Assembly: GCA_947088515.1 (NCBI GenBank)
Contig: CAMUHA010000022.1
Location: 1-24,669 of the forward strand
Origin: an uncultured bacterium
Lineage (GTDB): Bacteria; Bacillota; Clostridia; Lachnospirales; Lachnospiraceae
DNA length: 24,669 bases
Reading direction: 5' to 3'
A program made the translations under genes and the position numbers. Position 1 is the stretch's first letter. Each line of letters begins with the position of its first letter. Positions 15,782-24,468 of this stretch are shown piece after piece. The notes below the pieces were generated by a model. It made no database searches and had not been told where the DNA came from. It worked only from the letters and a program-made list of their open reading frames with translations.

Positions 15782-17257
15782 ATGAGAGTGGGATTTGACA
15801 ACGAAAAGTACTTAAAGATGCAGTCTAAGAATATCGAAGAAAGAATTAATAAGTTTGGTGACAAGCTGTATCTTGAATTTGGAGGCAAACTGTTTGATGA
15901 CTTTCATGCCTCAAGAGTATTGCCGGGATTTGAGCCGGATAGTAAGCTCCGTATGCTGATGACGCTTTCAGACAGAGCAGAAATTATTATTGTTATAAAT
16001 GCAGCGGATATTGAAAAGAATAAGATGCGCGGAGACCTTGGGATTTCTTATGATGAAGATGTGCAGCGGCTAATGGAAGAATTTGAAGGCAGAGGACTCT
16101 ATGTGGGAAGCGTGGCGCTGACTCATTATGCCGGACAGTCAAAGGCGACAGATTTCAAAGAAAGACTGGAAAAAAAGAATGTGAAGGTTTATCTGCACTA
16201 TACAATCGAAGGGTATCCGTCCAACGTACCGCTGATTGTCAGTGATGAAGGTTTTGGAAGGAACGAATATATAGAAACAACAAGACCCTTAGTGGTAGTT
16301 ACTGCGCCGGGACCTGGAAGCGGAAAGATGGCTACCTGCTTATCCCAGCTTTATCATGACAATAAAAAGGGAATTAAAGCGGGATATGCAAAATACGAAA
16401 CTTTTCCCATTTGGAATATCCCTTTAAAGCATCCTGTAAACCTTGCCTATGAAGCGGCAACGGCGGACTTAAACGATATCAATATGATAGACCCTTTTCA
16501 CCTGGAGGCTTATGGGGAAACAACAGTCAATTATAATCGTGACATTGAAATATTCCCGGTGCTGAATGCAATTTTTGAAGGGATTTATGGTGAAAATCCA
16601 TATAAATCTCCTACTGATATGGGAGTAAATATGGCCGGAAACTGTATTTTGGATGATGAAGTCTGCCGGCAGGCATCTTATATGGAAATTATCCGCAGGT
16701 ATTATGCGGCAGCCAATGGCCTGATTAAAGGAAAAGCCAAAGAAAATGAGGTATATAAGATAGAGCTTTTAATGAAACAGGCAAAGATTACCACAGATGA
16801 CAGGAAGGTGACAGTTGCGGCACGGAAACGGGAGGAAGAGCTGGGAGTGCCCACAGCTGCTATTGAACTTTCTGACGGCACAATTATTACTTCCAAGACT
16901 ACAGACCTATTAGGAGCATCGGCAGCTCTGCTGCTTAATGCACTGAAGGCGCTGGGGGGCGTTTCTCATGATACCCATTTAATATCGCCCCAAGCAATAG
17001 AGCCTATTCAGGAGCTTAAAACAAAGTATCTGGGAGGCAGGAATCCAAGACTTCATACGGATGAAGTGCTGATTGCCCTTTCTATTTCTGCGCTGGGGGA
17101 TGGAAATGCAAGAAAAGCGCTGGAACAGCTTCCAAAGCTGAAAGACTGTCAGGTACATACCTCTGTAATGCTTTCGGAGGTAGACATTAAAACATTTAAG
17201 AAGCTGGGAGTGAACTTAACCAGTGAACCAATTTTAAAAGGAAAGAATAGTAGATGA
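15782..17257 (+). CDS. DUF1846 (UPF0371) protein
   Basis: The 491-residue soluble protein belongs to the DUF1846 / UPF0371 family, conserved in Firmicutes, streptococci and some actinobacteria but with no settled function. The family core is well kept: GFDNEKYLKMQSKNI near the N-terminus, then APGPGSGKMATCLSQLYHD starting at 175, whose GPGSGKM resembles a nucleotide-binding loop, and a long helical C-terminal half. There is no signal peptide or membrane helix. The SD (AAGGGA) is about ten bases from the ATG at 15782. Its stop overlaps the ftsH start (ATGA), so the two are translationally coupled. Coupling suggests a shared regulon and perhaps a proteostasis link, which is an inference. Confidence 0.92.
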   Translation: MRVGFDNEKYLKMQSKNIEERINKFGDKLYLEFGGKLFDDFHASRVLPGFEPDSKLRMLMTLSDRAEIIIVINAADIEKNKMRGDLGISYDEDVQRLMEEFEGRGLYVGSVALTHYAGQSKATDFKERLEKKNVKVYLHYTIEGYPSNVPLIVSDEGFGRNEYIETTRPLVVVTAPGPGSGKMATCLSQLYHDNKKGIKAGYAKYETFPIWNIPLKHPVNLAYEAATADLNDINMIDPFHLEAYGETTVNYNRDIEIFPVLNAIFEGIYGENPYKSPTDMGVNMAGNCILDDEVCRQASYMEIIRRYYAAANGLIKGKAKENEVYKIELLMKQAKITTDDRKVTVAARKREEELGVPTAAIELSDGTIITSKTTDLLGASAALLLNALKALGGVSHDTHLISPQAIEPIQELKTKYLGGRNPRLHTDEVLIALSISALGDGNARKALEQLPKLKDCQVHTSVMLSEVDIKTFKKLGVNLTSEPILKGKNSR

Positions 17258-19458
17258 GTGAAAATAATTTGAACCAATTTGACAATGGTTTGGGTGGAAA
17301 CGGCGCCTCCGGCGGTAATAACGGCGGCAATGGGTCAGGGGGAAACGGCGGGTCAGGCAGGGACCCCAGAAGACAGAATATTATAATGTTTGTAATAGCA
17401 GCGCTTTTGTCGCTTCTTTTGGTGAGCACCTTTGTGAAGATTATCACCGGGGATTCGGAACAGGAAATATCTTACAATGAGTTTATAAAGATGCTGGAGA
17501 GCGGGAAGGTGCAGTCTGTGGTTATTGGAACGGACCGGGTGTATATCCAGCCTGAGGCAGAGCGGGCAAGTCAGCAGTCTCCAATTCTTTATCTATATGG
17601 GTTAAACCCTTCGGTCAGTTACTATACAGGTAAGATAGAGGATGATGATACACTGACAAACAGACTTCTCCAGTATAATGTGGAAGTAAAAGGACAGGTG
17701 GCGGATGGCACCAGCGCTGTAATCGGTTTTTTGCTGTCTTATGTATTCCCATTTATTCTTATGTGGGTGCTTCTAAGCTTTTTATTCCGCAAAATGTCAA
17801 AAGGCGGCGGACCAATGGGAGTTGGAAAAAGCAATGCCAAAGTTTATGTACAGAGGGAAACCGGAATTACCTTTAAAGATGTGGCAGGAGAGGATGAAGC
17901 AAAGGAGTCCTTGCAGGAGGTGGTAGATTTTCTGCATAATCCTGGGAAATACTCAAAGATTGGGGCAAAACTTCCTAAAGGAGCTCTTCTGGTGGGACCT
18001 CCCGGAACAGGAAAGACACTGCTTGCCAAAGCGGTGGCAGGTGAAGCAAAGGTTCCTTTTTTTTCACTGTCAGGTTCAGATTTTATTGAATTGTATGTAG
18101 GTGTGGGAGCCTCCCGCGTCAGGGATTTATTTAAGGAAGCTACCAAAAACGCTCCCTGTATTATTTTTATTGATGAAATAGACGCCATTGGCCGTAGCCG
18201 TGACAATAAGTACGGAGGTGGAAATGAAGAAAGAGAACAGACTTTAAACCAGCTGCTTTCAGAGATGGATGGATTTGACACATCGAAGGGCATTCTGGTG
18301 CTGGGCGCCACGAACCGACCGGAAATACTGGATAAGGCGCTGCTTCGTCCAGGTCGTTTTGACAGAAGGATTATTGTGGATAAACCGGACTTAAAAGGTC
18401 GGGTGGAAATCCTTAAGGTACATGCAAAAGATGTCCATCTGGATGAAAGCGTGGATTTAGATGCTATTGCGCTTGCCACCAGCGGTGCAGTAGGGGCAGA
18501 CCTTGCCAATATGATTAATGAGGCGGCAATAAACGCTGTACAGCATGGCAGGGAGTATGTAACCCAGAAGGATTTGTTTGATGCAGTGGAGCAGGTGTTG
18601 GTTGGTAAAGAAAAGAAAGACCGCATCATGAGTAAGGAAGAGAGAAAAATTGTCTCCTATCATGAAGTGGGCCACGCGCTAATCAGCGCTTTGCAGAAAA
18701 ATTCCGAACCAGTGCAAAAGATTACCATTGTCCCCAGAACTATGGGAGCGCTTGGATATGTAATGCACGTGCCGGAGGAGGAGAAGTATCTTCAGACCAA
18801 AGAAGAACTGCATGACCGTCTGGTAAGCCTGCTGGGAGGCCGGGCGGCAGAGGAAATCATATTCGGAAATGTGACAACAGGGGCAGCCAATGATATTGAA
18901 CAGGCCACTAATATTGTTACCAACATGGTTACGCGTTTTGGTATGAGTAAGCGTTTTGGACTGATGGGGCTGGCCACAGTGGAAAGCGAATATCTGGGCG
19001 GCGGAGCAAGGCTTACCTGCAGTGACAGGACAGCAGCTGATGTGGATACAGAGGTCATGGAAACGCTGAAAGAATGCTATGAAGAAGCAAAGGAAATGCT
19101 TTCAGGAAACCGGGAACTGATGGATAAACTGGCAGCTCATCTGATTGAAAAAGAAACAATCAGCGGCAAAGAGTTTATGAAAATTTACCGGAAGGAAAAG
19201 GGACTTCCAGAGCCGGAAGAAGGAAAAGAAGAGAAAACGGAAAACGCTTCCGGCATTGAATCATCCGCATCTGTGGATGCGCAGGAGCCTGAAGAAGAAA
19301 AGAAGGAAGAAAGCGGTGAAAAAACCGAAACCGGGGAGATGGAAGAAGGAAACTATCAGGAACCGGATAAAGAGCAACAGGAACCAAAACGGGAAATCCA
19401 GAATAAGGGAGGAACAACGGGACGTTTTTCCAATGCGCCTTCTGATTTTTTTGAGTAA
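17254..19458 (+). CDS. ftsH: ATP-dependent membrane zinc metalloprotease FtsH
   Basis: FtsH is a hexameric membrane AAA+ protease that removes damaged membrane proteins and selected regulators. The 734-residue protein has two transmembrane helices (about 43-64 and 156-178) around an extracytoplasmic domain. The AAA module follows with Walker A GPPGTGKT (248-255), Walker B IIFIDEID (303-310) and the second region of homology GATNRPEILD (351-360) through PGRFDR. The protease site is HEVGH (470-474). The pore loop is YVGVG rather than the common FVGVG. Two oddities are a Gly/Asn/Ser-rich stretch (12-35) before the first helix, and a tail of about 80 acidic, Glu/Lys-rich residues beyond the usual ~640-residue end. 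It starts within the last codon of the DUF1846 gene. Confidence 0.97.
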   Translation: MSENNLNQFDNGLGGNGASGGNNGGNGSGGNGGSGRDPRRQNIIMFVIAALLSLLLVSTFVKIITGDSEQEISYNEFIKMLESGKVQSVVIGTDRVYIQPEAERASQQSPILYLYGLNPSVSYYTGKIEDDDTLTNRLLQYNVEVKGQVADGTSAVIGFLLSYVFPFILMWVLLSFLFRKMSKGGGPMGVGKSNAKVYVQRETGITFKDVAGEDEAKESLQEVVDFLHNPGKYSKIGAKLPKGALLVGPPGTGKTLLAKAVAGEAKVPFFSLSGSDFIELYVGVGASRVRDLFKEATKNAPCIIFIDEIDAIGRSRDNKYGGGNEEREQTLNQLLSEMDGFDTSKGILVLGATNRPEILDKALLRPGRFDRRIIVDKPDLKGRVEILKVHAKDVHLDESVDLDAIALATSGAVGADLANMINEAAINAVQHGREYVTQKDLFDAVEQVLVGKEKKDRIMSKEERKIVSYHEVGHALISALQKNSEPVQKITIVPRTMGALGYVMHVPEEEKYLQTKEELHDRLVSLLGGRAAEEIIFGNVTTGAANDIEQATNIVTNMVTRFGMSKRFGLMGLATVESEYLGGGARLTCSDRTAADVDTEVMETLKECYEEAKEMLSGNRELMDKLAAHLIEKETISGKEFMKIYRKEKGLPEPEEGKEEKTENASGIESSASVDAQEPEEEKKEESGEKTETGEMEEGNYQEPDKEQQEPKREIQNKGGTTGRFSNAPSDFFE

Positions 19459-19465
19459 ACAGTCA

Positions 19466-19494
19466 TTGCACAATGGCTGCCGCAAAGATAAAAT
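19466..19494 (+). promoter_or_regulatory. Candidate uvrC promoter
   Basis: TTGCAC (19466-19471), 17 bases, TAAAAT (19489-19494). The -35 is poor, the -10 good. The predicted start near 19501 would place the hairpin at 19508-19549 at the very 5' end of the uvrC message. Confidence 0.4.
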
Positions 19495-19507
19495 AGCTTT
19501 ATAAACC

Positions 19508-19549
19508 GGACATCATTATGAGGGCGCAAGCAAAAATCTAATGATGTCC
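19508..19549 (+). repeat. Long hairpin between ftsH and uvrC
   Basis: GGACATCATTA (19508-19518) pairs perfectly with TAATGATGTCC (19539-19549), an 11-bp stem with a 20-base loop. The tail is TTCCTTATG, not a clean T run, so it is a weak ftsH terminator or a 5' structure of the uvrC leader. Confidence 0.5.
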
Positions 19550-19569
19550 TTCCTTATGGGGGGATAATT

Positions 19570-21447
19570 ATGTTTGATTTTCAGGAAGAATTAAAGAAAC
19601 TTCCCAATTGTCCGGGCGTATATATTATGTATGATGAAAAGGACAATATTATTTATGTGGGAAAGGCTGTCAACCTGCACAATCGTGTCAGGTCTTATTT
19701 TCGGAAAAATATTGGGAGAGGTCCTCAGATTGATAAAATGGTAAGCCTTATCAGCCGATTTGAGTATATTGTTACAGATTCAGAGCTGGAAGCTCTGGTG
19801 CTGGAAAATAATCTGATCAAGGAGCACAGCCCCAAATACAATACAATGCTTAAGGATGATAAAACATATCCGTATATTAAAGTGACAATGGGGGACAGCT
19901 ATCCAAGGGTATTATTTTCCAGGCAAATGAAAAAAGACCGTTCCCGGTATTTCGGCCCATATACCAGCGCAGCGGCGGTAAAAGATACCATTGACCTGAT
20001 TAACAAGCTTTACCAGCTGCGGACATGTAACAAGAGTCTGCCAAAGGAGTGTGGGAATGACCGTGCCTGCCTGAATTATCACATTAAGCAGTGCCTGGCG
20101 CCCTGTCAGGGAAACATTACCACACAGGAGTATGGGGAACGGGTAAAAAAAGCGTTGGACTTTTTAAATGGAAGCTATCAGGAGACACTAAAAGAACTGG
20201 AACAGAAAATGCAGGAGGCGTCAGAAAATCTGGAATTTGAGGAGGCAATCAGATACAGGGATTTATATAACAGTGTAAAGCAGATTGCGTCGAAGCAGAA
20301 AATTACTGACAGCGCTGGAGAGGATAAGGACATTATTGCGCTGGCGGCGGATGAAAAGGATGCGGTAGTCCAAGTCTTTTTTGTAAGGGATGGAAAGCTG
20401 ATTGGAAGAGAACACTTTTATATGACACATGTGTCAGAAACGCCCAGAGCACAAATCCTCCTGGATTTTGTAAAGCAGTTTTATGCGGGAACGCCATTTA
20501 TCCCAAGGGAGCTAATGCTGCAGGAAGAGATTGAGGATGTGGCAGTGATTGAGCAATGGCTTACCAGACGAAAAGGCGGCAGGGTGTACATTAAAGTGCC
20601 CAAAATTGGTTCCAAGGAAAAGTTAGTGGAACTGGCAGCCAAAAATGCCATGCTGGTGCTTAGCCAGGATAAGGAACGCATACGGAGGGAAGAAGGAAGA
20701 ACGATTGGCGCGGTAAAGGAGATTTCCGCGCTGCTGGGGCTTGAGAGCGTTACTCGTATGGAGGCTTTTGATATTTCAAATATCAGTGGGTTTGCCAATG
20801 TAGGCTCTATGGTAGTTTTTGAAAAAGGAAAGCCTAAACGGAGTGACTACAGAAAATTTCGTATTAAAACCGTTTCCGGCCCTGATGACTATGCCTGCAT
20901 GAGGGAAGTGCTTACCAGACGGTTTGTGCATGGATTTGAAGAGCAGAAGGAGCTGGCGGAAAAGAAACTGGAAACAGAGTTTGGCAGTTTTACCAAATTT
21001 CCAGACCTGCTTCTTATGGATGGTGGAAAGGGACAGGTAAATATTGCCCTTCAGGTGCTTTCAGAGCTTAATCTCCCTATTCCGGTGTGCGGGATGGTTA
21101 AAGATGATAACCATAATACCAGAGGGCTTTATTTTAATAATAAAGAAATTATGATTGACAGGAGCAGTGAAGGATTTAAGCTGATAACCAGAGTCCAGGA
21201 CGAAGCGCACCGCTTTGCCATTGAATACCACAGGTCCCTAAGGTCCAAAGCCCAGGTAAAGTCAGCGCTGGACCAGGTTCCTGGTGTGGGGCCTTCAAGA
21301 AGGAAAGCGTTAATGCGCCGGTTTAAATCCATAGAAGAAGTAAAAAATGCGTCAGTCGAAGCGCTGGCGGGCGTTGATGAAATTTCAGAGTCTGTTGCTA
21401 GGAAAATTTATGATTTTTTTCATAACAACGGGGAGGAAATGCCATAA
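19570..21447 (+). CDS. uvrC: UvrABC excinuclease subunit C
   Basis: UvrC makes the two incisions in nucleotide excision repair after UvrAB damage recognition. The 625-residue protein is complete. It has an N-terminal GIY-YIG nuclease (PGVYIMYD at 15-22, YVGKAVNLHNR at 29-39) for the 3' cut and a UVR motif (LEQKMQEASENLEFEEAIRY, about 204-223) for UvrB contact. An RNase H-like domain follows (MEAFDISN, LLLMDGGKGQ) for the 5' cut, then a C-terminal double helix-hairpin-helix (VPGVGPSRRKALMRRF). The SD is a GGGGGG run (19558-19563). Cys residues in the middle (RTCNKSLPKECGNDRACLNYHIKQC) fit the family Cys cluster. uvrA and uvrB are not in view. Confidence 0.97.
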   Translation: MFDFQEELKKLPNCPGVYIMYDEKDNIIYVGKAVNLHNRVRSYFRKNIGRGPQIDKMVSLISRFEYIVTDSELEALVLENNLIKEHSPKYNTMLKDDKTYPYIKVTMGDSYPRVLFSRQMKKDRSRYFGPYTSAAAVKDTIDLINKLYQLRTCNKSLPKECGNDRACLNYHIKQCLAPCQGNITTQEYGERVKKALDFLNGSYQETLKELEQKMQEASENLEFEEAIRYRDLYNSVKQIASKQKITDSAGEDKDIIALAADEKDAVVQVFFVRDGKLIGREHFYMTHVSETPRAQILLDFVKQFYAGTPFIPRELMLQEEIEDVAVIEQWLTRRKGGRVYIKVPKIGSKEKLVELAAKNAMLVLSQDKERIRREEGRTIGAVKEISALLGLESVTRMEAFDISNISGFANVGSMVVFEKGKPKRSDYRKFRIKTVSGPDDYACMREVLTRRFVHGFEEQKELAEKKLETEFGSFTKFPDLLLMDGGKGQVNIALQVLSELNLPIPVCGMVKDDNHNTRGLYFNNKEIMIDRSSEGFKLITRVQDEAHRFAIEYHRSLRSKAQVKSALDQVPGVGPSRRKALMRRFKSIEEVKNASVEALAGVDEISESVARKIYDFFHNNGEEMP

Positions 21448-21465
21448 GCCGTAAAAGGCGTGCTA

Positions 21466-21494
21466 TTGAGATTATTGTTTGTTTGTGATAAAAT
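21466..21494 (+). promoter_or_regulatory. Extended -10 promoter for hprK
   Basis: TTGAGA (21466-21471), 17 bases, TAAAAT (21489-21494), with TG one base before the -10 (21486-21487). It starts 19 bases after the uvrC stop. Same -35 hexamer, spacing and TGN element as the ptsH promoter. Confidence 0.65.
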
Positions 21495-21534
21495 AAATCC
21501 AGAAAAGCAACAGGCAATTGAAAAGGAGCGGTAT

Positions 21535-22479
21535 ATGGCAAGCGTAAAACTGGAACAGATAATAGATAAGATGAAGCTGATAAACCTGACGCCGGAACTG
21601 GATATCTCCAAAATCAAAATTACACAGCCGGACATTAACAGGCCCGGACTTCAGATGGCAGGCTACTTTGAACATTTTGAGGCAGTGAGACTGCAGGTAA
21701 TTGGATTTGTGGAATATACCTATATGCAGGGGCTTCCAGAAGAAAGGAAAGAGGAAATTTACACGAAATTCCTTTCCAGTGAAATACCTGCAATTGTTTT
21801 TTGCAGAGGATTAAAGCCAGATGAACTTTTTTTAAAAATAGCATTAGAATACAATGTGCATATTTTAATGAGTAAAAAGTCAACTTCTGCATTTATGGCG
21901 GAAATAATCCGGTGGCTGAACGTGAAATTAGCGCCCTGTATTTCAGTTCACGGCGTGTTGGTGGACGTGTATGGAGAAGGCGTGCTGATTACGGGAGAAA
22001 GCGGTATTGGCAAGTCGGAGGCGGCGCTGGAGTTGATTAAGAGAGGACACCGTCTGGTAACAGACGATGCAGTGGAAATACGGAAAGTAAGCGATGACAC
22101 ACTTGTTGGGTCGGCGCCGGATATAACCAAGCATTTTATTGAATTAAGAGGCATTGGTATTGTGGACGTGAAAACACTTTTTGGTGTATCAAGCGTAAAG
22201 GATACCCAGAACATTGACCTGGTTATCCGGTTGGAAGACTGGGATAAAGAAAAGGAATACGACAGGCTTGGTCTGGAGGAAGAGTATACAGAGTACCTTG
22301 GCAATAAGATTGTCTGCCACAATATCCCCATACGTCCGGGCCGGAATCTGGCAATCATCTGTGAGTCGGCGGCGATTAACCACAGACAGAAAAAGATGGG
22401 ATATAATGCAGCGCAGGAACTTTACAGGAGAGTGCAGGAGTCTCTTACCAGAAGACGGGATGAAGATGACGAGGACTAA
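21535..22479 (+). CDS. hprK: HPr kinase/phosphorylase
   Basis: HprK phosphorylates HPr on Ser46 when glycolytic intermediates are high and removes the phosphate when phosphate is high, setting CcpA-dependent catabolite control. From ATG 21535 the product is 314 residues, the usual size. Visible are the conserved His140 region (ISVHGVLVDVYG), the P-loop GESGIGKS (154-161), the acidic pair Asp177-Asp178, and the family signature ELRGIGIVDV (203-212). The C-terminus is very charged (RRRDEDDED). The frame is open 25 codons upstream, but that stretch is the promoter, and AAGGAG lies just before 21535. Its substrate HPr is encoded at 5002-5265; glucokinase follows. Confidence 0.96.
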   Translation: MASVKLEQIIDKMKLINLTPELDISKIKITQPDINRPGLQMAGYFEHFEAVRLQVIGFVEYTYMQGLPEERKEEIYTKFLSSEIPAIVFCRGLKPDELFLKIALEYNVHILMSKKSTSAFMAEIIRWLNVKLAPCISVHGVLVDVYGEGVLITGESGIGKSEAALELIKRGHRLVTDDAVEIRKVSDDTLVGSAPDITKHFIELRGIGIVDVKTLFGVSSVKDTQNIDLVIRLEDWDKEKEYDRLGLEEEYTEYLGNKIVCHNIPIRPGRNLAIICESAAINHRQKKMGYNAAQELYRRVQESLTRRRDEDDED

Positions 22480-22537
22480 AAAACTTTATAAGAATAAAAA
22501 TAAAAAACAGTAATAAAGATAAAAGGGAGGACAGTAT

Positions 22538-23494
22538 ATGAAGCAATATGTTTTTGGCGTTGATGTAGGCGGGACAACGGTAAAGATGGGTTTTTTTGAT
22601 GTAAATGGAAATCTTCTTGAAAAGTGGGAAATCCCCACAAGAACTGAGGATAAGGGAAGCCATATTCTTCCGGATGTAGGTGAAAGCATTTTGAAAAAGA
22701 TGAAGGAAAAACAAATTACCAGAGAGGAAGTGGCCGGAGTAGGGCTTGGCGCTCCTGGACCTATTGACGGCGAAGGGGTTGTACACAAAGCGGTTAATCT
22801 TGGATGGGATACATTCAGCATTAAAGATACCCTGGCGGACATACTCCATATGCCGGTTATGGCGGGAAATGACGCTAATGTGGCCGCCCTTGGGGAAATG
22901 TGGAAGGGCAGTGGTCAGGGAAGCAATGACATGATCATGGTGACGCTCGGAACCGGAATCGGTGGAGGGATTATTTCCGGCGGAAGGGTATTAACCGGCG
23001 CAGGCGGCGCAGGCGGCGAGATTGGCCATATTCATGTGGATGATGCAGAAACAGAAAGCTGTGGATGTGGAAATAAGGGGTGTCTGGAGCAGTATTCTTC
23101 CGCTACAGGAATCGCCCGGCTGGCAAAGAACAGGCTGGCAAAGAGCGACAAGGAGAGTGTGCTCCGTCATGGTCCGGTTTCTGCTAAGAGCGTATTTGAT
23201 GCTGTAAAGCAAAAAGATGCTCTTGCCATAGAAGTTGCAGAGGAATTTGGCAGATATCTGGGAGATGGGCTGGGTGTTATCGCAGGTGTGGTCAATCCTG
23301 ATACTATTGTCATTGGCGGCGGTGTATCCAAAGCAGGAGATATTTTAATTGATTTTATTAAACCCTATTATGAAAAAAATGTATTTCATGGGAGCAAAAA
23401 TGTGAATTTTGTACTTGCAACGCTTGGAAATGATGCAGGAATCTATGGCGCCGCTAAGCTGGTGCTTGATGGAGGGACAAACAAAGCAGACTGA
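22538..23494 (+). CDS. glcK: ROK-family glucokinase
   Basis: GlcK phosphorylates intracellular glucose to glucose-6-phosphate with ATP. The 318-residue protein has the ROK ATP-binding loop GVDVGGTTVKMG (7-18), the catalytic aspartate Asp112 in GNDANVA, the second phosphate motif TLGTGIGGGI, and the ROK signature GGEIGHIHV with metal ligands His164 and the Cys cluster CGCGNKGC (175-182). The lack of an N-terminal helix-turn-helix marks it as a kinase, not an XylR-type repressor. Other hexose specificity (for example N-acetylmannosamine or fructose) cannot be excluded. GGGAGG (22525-22530) is the SD. It lies 58 bases after hprK, probably in one operon, next to the carbon-sensing genes. Confidence 0.93.
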   Translation: MKQYVFGVDVGGTTVKMGFFDVNGNLLEKWEIPTRTEDKGSHILPDVGESILKKMKEKQITREEVAGVGLGAPGPIDGEGVVHKAVNLGWDTFSIKDTLADILHMPVMAGNDANVAALGEMWKGSGQGSNDMIMVTLGTGIGGGIISGGRVLTGAGGAGGEIGHIHVDDAETESCGCGNKGCLEQYSSATGIARLAKNRLAKSDKESVLRHGPVSAKSVFDAVKQKDALAIEVAEEFGRYLGDGLGVIAGVVNPDTIVIGGGVSKAGDILIDFIKPYYEKNVFHGSKNVNFVLATLGNDAGIYGAAKLVLDGGTNKAD

Positions 23495-23511
23495 CGAGCC
23501 GTCGGATTTTT
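23491..23511 (+). terminator. Weak terminator-like hairpin after glcK
   Basis: CTGACG (23491-23496), loop AGC, CGTCGG (23500-23505), then ATTTTT. The 6-bp stem has one wobble and overlaps the stop codon. It probably gives only partial termination before murB. Confidence 0.35.
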
Positions 23512-23536
23512 GACGCAGTGTGCATGGAAAGGGGAA

Positions 23537-24457
23537 GTGGTTATTATTAGCCCGTATGTTTTGAAAGTAATTCGTACTTATGTGCCGGAAGAGGATATTT
23601 TACTAGATGAGCCGATGTGCAGACACACTACTTTTCGCGTAGGGGGTGAGGCGGCCTGCTTTTTAAAAATCAGCAGCGCCGGGCAGCTTGCAAAACTCAT
23701 TCCCTATTTTAAAAAGGTGGAAGTTCCTTATTTTATCTTAGGAAATGGCAGTAACCTTCTGGTTGGAGATAAGGGATACAAAGGAGTTGTGCTTCAGATA
23801 GGCAATAGAATGAACAAAATAACAGTCCAGGGCAGTTACATCCGGGCTGGGGCAGGAGCAACCTTAAACGCTGTGGCGAAATGTGCACAGGAAAACGGAC
23901 TTGCAGGTTTTGAGTTTGCATCTGGTATTCCTGGGACTCTGGGCGGAGGAATTGTGATGAATGCCGGCGCATATGATGGTGAAATGAAGCAGGTAACAGA
24001 GCAGGTCACTGTCATGAACGAAGAGGGTGAGGTCCTTGAAATTGATGGTAAATCCATGGAATTTGGATACCGGACAAGTGCAATTAAGAACAGGGCATTT
24101 ATTGTGCTTGAGGCCGTATTAAACCTTACGAGTGGCGATAAAGGGGAAATACTTGCAAAGATGGAAGACCTTGCCCGGCGCAGAAAAGAAAAGCAGCCGC
24201 TGGAATTTGCAAGTGCGGGCAGTACATTTAAAAGACCGGAAGGAAATTTTGCAGGAAAATTGATTATGGATGCCGGGATGTGTGGGTACACCATAGGAGA
24301 GGCTATGGTTTCCGAAAAACACTGTGGATTTATCGTCAATACTGGCAGGGCAAGCGCTTCCGATGTGGTGGCAGTAATAAGGGAAGTACAACGAAGGGTA
24401 AAGGAGCAGTTTAGAGTTACGCTTGAAACAGAAGTTGTTTTTTTGGGAGACTTTTGA
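23537..24457 (+). CDS. murB: UDP-N-acetylmuramate dehydrogenase (MurB)
   Basis: MurB reduces UDP-GlcNAc-enolpyruvate to UDP-MurNAc with NADPH and FAD, an early peptidoglycan step. From GTG 23537 it has 306 residues. FAD-binding marks are HTTFRVGG and LGNGSNLLV, then GIPGTLGGGIVMNAGAYDGE. The catalytic loop is SAGSTFKRP, with the proton-donor serine, and the conserved late Glu is in LETEVVFLG. It is the compact type IIb-like form of Firmicutes. The start is uncertain. GTG 23537 is only two bases after the AAAGGGG run, ATT 23543 has better spacing but is a rare start, and TTG 23510 has no SD. Its stop overlaps the SD of rapZ. Confidence 0.93.
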   Translation: MVIISPYVLKVIRTYVPEEDILLDEPMCRHTTFRVGGEAACFLKISSAGQLAKLIPYFKKVEVPYFILGNGSNLLVGDKGYKGVVLQIGNRMNKITVQGSYIRAGAGATLNAVAKCAQENGLAGFEFASGIPGTLGGGIVMNAGAYDGEMKQVTEQVTVMNEEGEVLEIDGKSMEFGYRTSAIKNRAFIVLEAVLNLTSGDKGEILAKMEDLARRRKEKQPLEFASAGSTFKRPEGNFAGKLIMDAGMCGYTIGEAMVSEKHCGFIVNTGRASASDVVAVIREVQRRVKEQFRVTLETEVVFLGDF

Positions 24458-24468
24458 GGAGGAACAGT

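Noticed and set aside
17844..18629. 261-codon open frame on the minus strand within ftsH
   Set aside because: It lies opposite a fully recognisable AAA+ domain; the Ser/Ala-rich translation is typical of the antisense of a conserved gene, and no SD was seen.
22538..23494. ROK-family transcriptional repressor
   Set aside because: No N-terminal helix-turn-helix; the protein starts directly with the ATP-binding loop and keeps all kinase residues.
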